A stretch of DNA of 29,427 nt from Hymenochaete sp. R1 (Eukaryota; Basidiomycota; Agaricomycetes; Hymenochaetales; Hymenochaetaceae): assembly GCA_019400425.1 (NCBI GenBank), contig JAFREE010000229.1, positions 1 to 29,427 on the forward strand. Direction: 5' to 3'. Within the stretch, counting starts at the first letter, position 1; the number at the start of each line of letters is the position of its first letter. Positions 21,264 to 29,427 of this stretch are shown here, in pieces. Both the position numbers and the translations under genes were made by a program. A model generated the notes under the pieces. It was given only the letters and a program-made list of their open reading frames with translations, made no database searches and had not been told where the DNA came from.

Positions 21264-22120
21264 AAAGGCTTCGTTGGTCTTCAGTAAAAAAAAAAGTGAC
21301 CACCCGATCACATGTTAGATTTATTTCTGCCCATTTCATTTTTTTTTGCCATTTGCAGACGCTACTAGTAAATCTATAAATGTGTACATCATGATACATC
21401 CCATATTCTTGCTCCGGCCGTCCTGCACAAACTTCTATTTAGGATTGGTCTAACCTTGTTGATCAACAAAATCGACGTTGCGGCTGTGTCCTCTGCGAGT
21501 GTGAGAGTATGCATGAAAAGTTTTCGATGGAAAACATGAACCGTAAGGAGGAATACATCGTAATGAAGAAGTAAGATAAAGAAATGTAAGAAGGGACGCG
21601 GACAAATGACCTCCCTTTTGAAAATTTCTGAAGGCAAATCTCGAAAGTATGGAGGAAGGACGGCGATTAAAGCCAAGGTTTATGGAGAATGGCGAGAACC
21701 CCTCCCAACTCAAGTTAGCACACGCTCATTTCATTCTACGCAATACAGTCTGGGAGCGCTCAGACTGACAAAAAAACTCAAAAAAAAACATGTAAGGATT
21801 CATACTCAACGACTATATTTGAATCCAATCCCAGGCGCTTATTCCCCGCCTCGTTCTACTATCTCCCCTCACGTCTGACCCTCCTCCACCCTCTGAAACC
21901 GCCTTGATTACGCAGTACCCACAATTTAGCGTGTCGTTGCTGAGGTTGATATCATAAGGCGCTCGTCGGGCGGGATGGTTTGATATGGAAAGTGTGATGA
22001 GAACGCCTTGTTTTCAGTCGGGTTCGCAAACATACTAAAGAACGCAACCGTATTTTACAAACGATTGCGAGAAGACGAAACAAGAGCATACCTGACGAAT
22101 GAGCTTTATTGTCACCTCCA

Positions 22121-22228
22121 TTACTTCGATCTACCTAAAACAATCCCTCGCTGCGAAAATGCGTCTTTCCCGGACTCAATAACCTCATCCGCAAACTCTT
22201 TGGTGAACTCGTCCGTCAACCGCAGCTC
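22121..22228 (-). pseudogene. possible isolated exon of an unknown gene
   Basis: The minus strand reads ELRLTDEFTKEFADEVIESG and on to a stop at 22121-22123. It has a charged, helix-like composition unlike its surroundings. No family is recognised and flanking exons were not established. It may be a relic exon or chance. Confidence 0.2.
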
Positions 22229-25168
22229 TTACGCAGCGAATCCACAGCAACCAATCGACCGACGAGAATAACAAATAGAGGAAAGGGGATCAACGAAGAA
22301 GCAAAACATGCACAGTCAATTATACTCGCCATATCACGTATCGCCTCGATCACCCTCAGATATCTGTTCCCAATACACGTTGCAGCCGCGCTACCCGCAA
22401 CGACTGTGCTCCTTTTTCCACCGTCGCCCTCGTACTTTAGTACCACAGCCCATGCGCCGAGACAACCTTGAACGGACGGCACGAACGGCGTGCGACGGAA
22501 GATGGTGTGGTACGAAGGCTTGGAGCGGGAGTCGAGGAGTAGAGATTAAGGACAAGGACGGCGTCGGCGTCAAGTTTGGCTTGAATTTATCAGCCGTCAA
22601 TGGATCGGGCCTGACGAACTGAAGACTTCAGGGTCGATACCGTTTCGCGATATGCCTGTGTTGAAAGAGGTCGATGATCTAAGAGGAGCGATAACGGGCG
22701 ACATGGTGAGGTGTGAGAATCAAATGGAGTAGTCGCACTAAGCCTGAGTTTGAAGATTCTATTCCATACTCCTTTACGAGTGACACTCAAGCTCATCATG
22801 ATGCCAGTGGGTATTATGCCTGCAGGAACTCTGAGACGGTTGTTGTTACTTGTTAGCTCCATACTGAGGACTTTCAGAAATAGTATGGAAAGCGACCATA
22901 AGCAATTCTGGCAGAGTTATAACCGATGAAGTCGTCACAAGACTTGAAGGACGTTCCCAGTAAACAAATCTGTAAAGGAACGGTAACCGCTGAGTCGCTG
23001 ACAACATATTGACCATAACGCGCCTGGTTAAAGCCTTTGAAAGTCGATAGTTCGTGCTAAACGGTGTACAAAGGTCGTCTAGCATTGACATCTCAGACGC
23101 GCCGCGCCGGTGGAACTCAGGTTGTGAAAGCGGAAGTGCGAATTTGAAGAGGGTGAAGTGCACCCGACGTGTTAGACCGAAGGTTCCGGGGCCTAGTACA
23201 TCATTGATTGCAGTCATAAGACAGCTCTAAGTCACTTTTATGTAATATATACGAGTTGCGAAGAAGGCACATAGCGTACGCCAGCCAAGCAGTTACACCA
23301 CAGTCCTACGGGGTAATTTGATACTAGTACACTTCATCTTCGTGTTCTCGATGTTCTTGTCAAAAGGGATGCTGACTATAAAAGTTTCGCTTGCGCATCC
23401 ACCCTCAGACGAATGAGACGATGGTGTTAGTGGTGGGTTGAGAACTTGAAGTTGAACGCCATTATGATCCACATGGTACTATGTAGTAAGTTTGTTGGTC
23501 GCCGTCTATTGCCTTCGAGTTTTTGCTCAAAAGGGGTAAGAAGCACATGATACTTCTCTCACGATAAACACCACGCGAAGCCCCACCACCGAAGCTGCTC
23601 CCCATCCCTCCACTGGCAGTTGTCGTCGTCAACGTTGCGCTCGTTATTTCTCATCGATCTTCTCACTATACATATACTAGGCCCGGTACTAGGTATGCCT
23701 CAGACAAACGCGTATCCAATCTAACGCATCGTCAATCCGTTCTTAGTTCTTTATTCCACGACACACAGTCCAGCTCAAAAACGTCAACAGCAGTACAGTG
23801 CTGCTGTAACCCAGCTTTATTCCCGTTCCTGTACTTACAGCCAGCGTCTCCATCAAACCTACAACCACACAGAGCCCCAAGACCACCCACGATCATGATG
23901 GCAGATGCCTTTCACCATAGGCAACTGATGGCAGGGACCTAGAACATTCGCTCAACATCTCGAATGGCTTTTCGCATGTCCTTCGTAAAAGGTACTCAGC
24001 CAACGGCACTCCGAAAAAATCGACATCGCTCCCTACAGCTGTCTTGCTAACACTGACAATAACTTGAACCAAACCAACGTCCCAGTCGTTTCCGTGCCTA
24101 CTAGTAGCCCCACCGTTACCATGTTCCGCTCGCAACCTCCGTTTCTGTCTCGTCCATCGCCTATGTTCCATTGGATCCGAGTCATTGCAATCCCGAACCG
24201 TCTGTCGCAGTATCCGTGAAAGTGATGCTCCCCTTCGTGTAGGCAGGGTCAGTGATGGTCCCCGTCAGGATATTGGCACATCCAATGCGTAGAACATGAA
24301 GAAGCTGGCTTTCGAAAGCAAGGTTGTCGGTTGTTCCCATGTCGCAATGTGCTGCTAAACGAGAGGTATGATTCTCATCAAAGGTACAAAATCTTCTTTC
24401 GGCCCGTTTTTAATTATTATCTAACTACTAGTACTTCTTCCCGACATAGATTCCAGGTTCAAGTTATTTCTAGTGAAGGACGAAGACCAGTTGCTACTGA
24501 ATGTTGCTTATCTGCGAAGCAGAGTGAAATTAGCCAAGTATGTGACGATGGAGGTCGAACTAGGACGCGAACGATAGAGCCAGCCATATGTTTTCTAGTA
24601 CGTCAAACAAGTCATATCTATCTCGTATTATTCTAACTAGTCGTCCTTGGCGTAAATATCGTGAAGCAACTCGATCCCTTCTCAACCAAATGACTTCAAA
24701 ACTGCGTGCCACCAAGTACACGACCTCAAAGGCCCTTTCTTTTCCACTTCGATGCAGCAATCAAATCCATATCCTTCCTCGTTAGCACATTATTATTCTC
24801 TGCTGCTCGTGCTGTAACCACAAGCAAAGCAACGCAAGCTGCATCTGCTATCGGTGCAATGTTCTATACGCAACTCAGTCCGGGTGGCCACACGACGGCT
24901 CTCCGCCCTTCACTCAAGTTCATCTTCTGTAAGCTGAAAGTCGAGCTTGTTTTGGACTCACTAGTATTGAATGACGCAAGTTCACTACGCAGGCGAGTGA
25001 GTGACACAGCGCAGATTTCAAAGAGTTCAACTCATTGCGACGCGCGTCTTACTTCATCTTAATTTGTCCTTATCCGTGGACCACGAACTCCCCATACTGG
25101 GAACAATCTATCACAACTCAATCTGCGTGGATCAACAGCAAGTTATTCTCAAAAACTTGCTGAGAGGC

Positions 25169-26210
25169 ATGGTGCCGAAACCCTCAAACATTCCAACACT
25201 TCGCCAGCTTTATTCGAATGGCACGATGCACCCAAGGCCCAGCTGGAAAGTGCCCTCAGTGGAGAAGTATCTCGATATCGTATCGCTCATGTAAGTCTGA
25301 AATTGTCCAATTAAGATGCTTTTGAGTTTCTTTTCCGCATCTGGCTCGTTACTTTTGCTAAACTCATGGGCAGTCAGGGCAATATTATGGAACTTGAGGT
25401 GGACGCGATCGTGAACGCCGCAAATAGGGGTCTCAAAGGCAAGTCACGTATCGGCACCAGCTCTTTCTACTTGGTGTCTGATTGTCGTTTTAAACTTTGA
25501 AGGTGGAGGAAGAGGCGCGAGGCTTGCCTTCTGGGTGTATCTCGAGGGCGCTTACAATTACTAGTCAATGGAGCAACGCATAAAGCCGCAGGGAAAGGTC
25601 TTCTTGAGCACGCACGCACGTACAAACTCTGCTGTCCTTTCTTTTCTCTGACGGAGGAACAGACATAACTCTTGGAGGATGCGAAACGGGAGACACGAAG
25701 ATTACAGCCGGGTACAACTTACCAGCGTAAGCTCTTTAATTTTTGCACACGCCACATAATGGCAGAGGACTGAGGAATCGTGTATATGAAGACATTGGCA
25801 ACACGTCATACACACTGTCGGGCCGATCTATTCGCCTTTTAAAGAAGATCTGGTCTCCAAACAGCTTCTGTCAAGCTACTCACGAAGCTTGAGAGTCGCC
25901 GTGGACAACTCGTTGAAGACGATAGTGGGTGTCTTTGCACGGTGTTCATATGATACCTGGGATTTAGTCACTCATTTTCGCCATAGGCTTTTTCGTCTAT
26001 TTCTACGGGAGTATATGGGTACCCTATTGAAAGTGCGACAAGAATTACTTTGAGGGAGACGAGACGCTTTCTCGACGTATTGCCGGAATCGAACCAGCAT
26101 GTGCGTGATAAAGCGCTGATTCCTAAGTACGAATCGGATGACCCTTATATTCATCCAGTTGGATGATCGTGTCATCTTCTGCGTCTTAAATAATGAAGCT
26201 CGACAAGCAT
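25169..26210 (+). pseudogene. macrodomain (ADP-ribose-binding, Appr-1''-p processing type) protein, probably decayed
   Basis: Macrodomains bind or hydrolyse ADP-ribose derivatives. The start MVPKPSNIPTLRQLYSNG matches fungal macrodomain proteins. Spliced pieces follow: QGNIMELEVDAIVNAANRGL (ligand-loop motif VDAIVNAAN; exon 2 is 25374-25438), GGG, VNGATHKAAGKGLLEHART, ITLGGCETGDTKITAGYNLP, HVIHTVGPIYSPF, a 65-nt intron, FSSISTGVYGYPIESATRI, then LDDRVIFCVLNNEA. The intron after exon 2 (25439-25502) has a GC donor in the strong context AAAG|GCAAGT. Two lesions are apparent: extra sequence with a stop (about 25510-25563) between GGG and VNGA, and a one-base frame conflict between the ART and ITLGG blocks. 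If unrecognised small introns explain these, it could still be a gene. The 3' end is uncertain. Confidence 0.85.
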
Positions 26211-26933
26211 GTATGTATGTGCCGTTTGATGTGGTCCAGATGCTTACATCTAACGCTTCTTAGTGATTATCTGTCAGAGTACTTTCCCTCATTGATGCGA
26301 TGAATGAAAGAAGATGATAGATTCCAAGACAGTAGTTTTACCGGTGCGCAACCCTTCAGATGCATGATAGCGCTTCCTGGTACCTTTGTGCAAGATATTA
26401 TCGAGACTGAGCCACGACTACTTGGTGGAGTTTGCCCTCCCCGTCCTTTTTTTTAAAAAAAATGTTCAAGTCATCATAGGCATCGAAATACTGCAATGTT
26501 CATATATGATGCTTGACGCAATATTGCACTTGCTCTTTCAGTGAGATCGCTTACACGATCCTCTTTTGGTCTTGTAGTCCTGTTCCACCAGGCAGCTATC
26601 TGTTCACTGATATCAATGCAAATCAATCTAACGCCAAATCCTGTGATGAGTACGTGTGCCCAAGGAAGTCACAGTTTTGCTTTTGCAGTACTAAAGCTTT
26701 ATACGGAGGTGGAGGATCGAGAACATTTGACCTGCTCGCCGTCGAGGCTTCGGATTTGCGAAGCTTCGCGTATGAATTTGATCTGTCTCTTCCATTCCTC
26801 ATTTAATCCTTCAATACCTTTACTTCTGAATTCATGCCCGTAGGTGGTGGTGTTCCATCTTGAACAGTCCCAAGTCATACTGACAAATCCTCTTTTTACA
26901 GGCTCATTGTTATACTAGTCTATCGGAACGATC
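26211..26933. other. no gene seen
   Basis: Between the macrodomain remnant and the convergent minus-strand frame at 26934. A plus-strand frame of 97 codons at 26513-26806 has no recognisable motif. A T/A homopolymer run lies at 26450-26462. Confidence 0.45.
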
Positions 26934-27979
26934 CTAGCATTGAATCGACCATATGATGCCTTCAGGTCCTAGACCTCTTGTACATGCATTGTAACTTGTA
27001 ATGTAGTTAAGACATTGCACAGAGATACTAATATCAAGTCGAGCTAAAATGCAACAAGCGTGGAGCCCTCTGATCTCAAATCGATACGGAGACAATTCAA
27101 ACCCAGCCAATAGCGTATCCGATTCGACACCCTTCAACAGCCCACCCGAAACGAGCATTCTCACAACATTAAGTACCCACCGCATCTCGCCCACGTCACC
27201 AATACCACCATCTTCCATTGGGTGCGACCACACCCTCGCTAAGCGCGCCAAAGTTGAGTCCGGGAGCGCGTCGATGGAAAAGGCGTGCGTGGTTAAGAGG
27301 GAGACAATTGATTGGATGGTGGGCGGCGTATGTTGGTGGGAAGCAGGGGAAGACGAAGGAGTGAGAGCGAGGGAGCAGACAAACCGACTTTCGTCACGGG
27401 ATAGTGGCGATTCAAAGTCCGAGTAGGATATACTGGTGAACCTGAGCATCTCCACACCGCCCACGTATGAGGCCTGAGGTACTGGGGTCGGGGTCGATTC
27501 CGATCCAGGTGCGGGGACGACTCCCTCGACTTTACCCGGGAATTCGATGCATTTGAAAATCTCGACAGCATCCCAGGTGCCGTCCTTGTTGCGCCATATG
27601 TAGTAGCGACGAGAGACATTGTGGTACGTGAATCCATCAACTGTGGCGTGCACGTGTACGGAAGTAACCTGACGTGACCAGTCCTTTTCTGAGCGCGGCG
27701 GTGTTAACGGGGAAGAGGGGCCTAGCGAGGAGAAGCATGGTGCTGAGGATACTTGTAGGGTATGTTGAAAAGAATGTGTGAAGTTGGGTGATAGTTCAAA
27801 TGAAAGATCTGAAGCCTAGGAATTGTGACAAATGGTGTAAATACTTTGCCCAACTCGAGCGTATCGGGACGAATAATGCAAAGGTTGCTATCGTGGATGG
27901 TTGTTGTCACCTTTGCGCCATTGTGTGACGATACTTCGCGAAGGAACGGGTTGCCTACCTGTCGAGTAGCTTGAGGACT
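26934..27979 (-). CDS. uncharacterised protein, two 3' exons visible
   Basis: I do not recognise the family. Two exons join in frame: 27979-27911 (acceptor TATAG|AGTCC, reading SPQATRQVGNPFLREVSSHN) and 27815-26934, across a 95-nt GTGACA...CCTAG intron. Together they give 316 residues without a stop. The second exon has a Pro/Ser-rich start (PSSPLTPPRSEKDWSRQ), then an aromatic, charged segment (FTYHNVSRRYYIWRNKDGTW, DAVEIFKCIEFPGK), a low-complexity Pro/Ser middle and a hydrophobic, Leu-rich end. No start codon was found upstream, so 5' exons are missing from this model or lost. Alternatively the first exon reads straight on for 50 codons in a different frame. It could be a real small gene or another relic. 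Confidence 0.4.
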
Positions 27980-28376
27980 CTATAAACATGAAATAGGCAC
28001 ATGAACGTCAATCATAGAGCACAGACATCATTACACATGTCATTAGATGAATGTATACACTACGAGCCATGAAGACACGATTAATTCTAATAAACCATCG
28101 TCAGAAGGTCGTATTCAATCGTGAGGAAATTAAGTGTAGGATCAGAAAGAGTTCGCTGTGCTTAAGCACAACGAACGAATCAAGCCGGACGTAAATCCTG
28201 CACCTCCCGAAAGACAGACTTGCATTATATACAAGAAAGTATCGAAGAAGTCATATGGCCCCGGCGGAATCCATCATAAATGAATCAAATATATACATAA
28301 ATAGCTCACCTATTTCTGCTCGTACAACGGATATGAATTCGAGAGCCCAAAGTAACAAAATACAAAGCATTTCCCA
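27980..28376. other. short spacer, no gene seen
   Basis: AT-rich spacer between the stop of the DHHC copy at 28377 and the first visible exon of the next minus-strand frame. Any 5' exon or promoter of that frame should be here; I could not identify one. Confidence 0.4.
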
Positions 28377-29344
28377 TCAGAACTCATCACCTTCACCGTC
28401 GCTATCCGTAAGCTCGTCGCCAGGACTGACGCCTTTGTGCGCATTGAGTCCTGGCTTTCGTGCCCAAGACCTTCCATCAGTGTAAGGTGCAGCTCGCAAT
28501 GGTAACAACAAACTGGTATAAGAGCTTTGAATAACAGTCAGTTAATTTAGTGCGCTGCGGAAATGCACACATACTATTCGTTTTCGCCCAGATTAAAGAA
28601 TAGCTTCAAATTTTTGCGTGCTCTGTACAAGATGATGAGCCCTCAGCATTAAAGATTAAAAAAATAACACACCCTAGGTCGTAGGAATTCTCGAACGTCT
28701 GATGAATCAATTAGACCAAATACATTCAACATTTAGATACTTGAGACTTACTTGACCTCTTCCTTTTGCAAATTCGCGATACATACATGCATCGTAGTCA
28801 TGCGACTCAACGATAGTTTCTCCCTTACTGACGCTCCAGAGATGCCACGTCAGCATGACTCCAACGGCGGGGCAAAGGGCAACGGATAGAATGTAGACCA
28901 GGGAGAAGAGGACAGATGGTGTCCAGTAATCCCACGTCTAGGAGGTAAGTTGTTAGAATATTCCTTGATACACGAGGCACTGAACCAACATATGAGAAGC
29001 CCAGCGACTCCCACATTTTCTCGGATCAGAGCACTATGAAGAATAGCGTTGAAAGTACGAAGTATGCCCTTCAGAGATTACATGTCAGCGATGATTTAAA
29101 AAAGTGGCGACAAAGACACACATGAATAATACGAAGTGCCGCTCGTTATAGAGACCCACACATTGGTTATCCATGAAAGTTAGAATAGGTAGGTACTCGG
29201 AAGAACTAGTATAATAACGATAACACCTACACGGAGCTTTCGCAATTTAATTAACATGTATATAAAAAGAAAAGTAAAACATACTGGGCAATGGTGATCA
29301 TACTTTAGTACGCAATGATTGCATATACGGCAATGGTGTGCTCT
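28377..29344 (-). pseudogene. DHHC-type protein S-acyltransferase, C-terminal part, decayed
   Basis: These enzymes palmitoylate Cys residues of membrane-associated proteins; the Cys of DHHC carries the acyl intermediate. The first exon seen (29344-29285) reads RAHHCRICNHCVLKYDHHCP, an intact DHHC cysteine-rich domain ending at a GTATGT donor. Next come QCVGLYNERHFVLF, AYFVLSTLFFIVL and EKMWESLGFSY. Then follow SVLFSLVYILSVALC with WHLWSVSKGETIVESHD (28937-28752), FENSYDLG (28698-28673), KNLKLFFNLGENE (28622-28575) and the end YTDGRSWARKPGLNAHKGV (28512-28377). Lesions: after the DHHC exon the expected AG acceptor and one base are missing (about 29165-29185), and TGA follows FFIVL. The last four exons splice cleanly. 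N-terminal membrane segments lie beyond the window or are lost. Confidence 0.85.
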
Positions 29345-29427
29345 CTGCCAGTGTTACGGTTCAACACCGTTCATACGCTTAGTCAAGCTTACCCGCTTAC
29401 TTCATTTCTTTCTTTGTCATCTTCTTC

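Larger units (their letters stand above)
21141..25168. other. 4-kb stretch with no firm gene
   Basis: Several frames of 80-125 codons exist but none matches a family I know or shows convincing splice structure. The best coding-like piece is listed separately (22121-22228). Another, on the minus strand at about 24194-24350, reads DMGTTDNLAFESQLLHVLRI and stays open for about 50 codons. TACTAGTA palindromes cluster here (21257, 21363, 23322, 24099, 24426). A pyrimidine-rich segment with promoter-like looks lies at 23580-23660. Confidence 0.4.

Noticed and set aside
22590..23217. Two overlapping minus-strand frames of 90 and 123 codons
   Set aside because: They read openly but show no motif, no splice logic linking them and no similarity I can name, so they are left unannotated.
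26071..26101. GAATCGAACC resembling the T-arm of a tRNA
   Set aside because: No matching acceptor stem, anticodon arm or D-arm around it, and the bases fall inside the macrodomain coding block.
1..29427. CRISPR arrays, bacterial operons, rRNA genes
   Set aside because: No regularly spaced direct repeats, no ribosome-binding-site/operon layout and no rRNA signatures; spliceosomal introns show that the DNA is eukaryotic.

Overview
The window reads as nuclear DNA of a filamentous basidiomycete, most likely an agaricomycete. Introns are short (about 47-95 nt, GT-AG). The gene families are typical of mushroom genomes: an F-box protein, a Zn2Cys6/fungal_trans regulator, a fused GATase-IGPS tryptophan gene, DBF4, a DHHC acyltransferase and a macrodomain protein. 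Two genes are intact: an F-box gene at 12271-13804 (+) and a 9-exon, 1261-residue orphan at 14768-19166 (-). Everything else recognisable is broken by frameshifts, stops or truncation.

Layout. 690-3391 (-): wreck of a Zn2Cys6 transcription factor with a stop inside its zinc cluster. 3503-11437 (-): a degenerate Ty1/copia retrotransposon (gag with two zinc knuckles, protease, integrase, RT, partial RNase H); I found no LTRs. Between its integrase and RT lies a separate 3.1-kb element at 5214-8332 with about 42-bp terminal inverted repeats and a perfect 9-bp target duplication (GTTTGTAGC at 5205-5213 and 8333-8341). That element encodes no recognisable transposase. It carries an intron-containing pseudogene of the DNA-replication kinase regulator DBF4 plus other exon-like pieces, which makes it a Pack-MULE-like gene-capturing transposon nested in a retrotransposon. 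12271-13804 (+): F-box gene. 14768-19166 (-): orphan gene. 19634-21140 (-): pseudogene of the fused tryptophan gene (GATase-IGPS, PRAI part missing), bracketed by a 12-bp inverted repeat. 21141-25168: nothing firm. 25169-26210 (+): decayed macrodomain gene. 26934-27979 (-): an open two-exon frame of unknown function. 28377-29344 (-): decayed DHHC palmitoyltransferase running toward the window end.

The genes do not form a pathway. The common thread is accumulation of non-processed (intron-retaining) copies of unrelated host genes beside transposons. One of them, DBF4, is clearly inside a TIR element. The two intact genes show that the many single-base lesions elsewhere are not simply a poor assembly. 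A short palindrome, TACTAGTA, is strongly repeated in the window and may mark further cryptic element ends.
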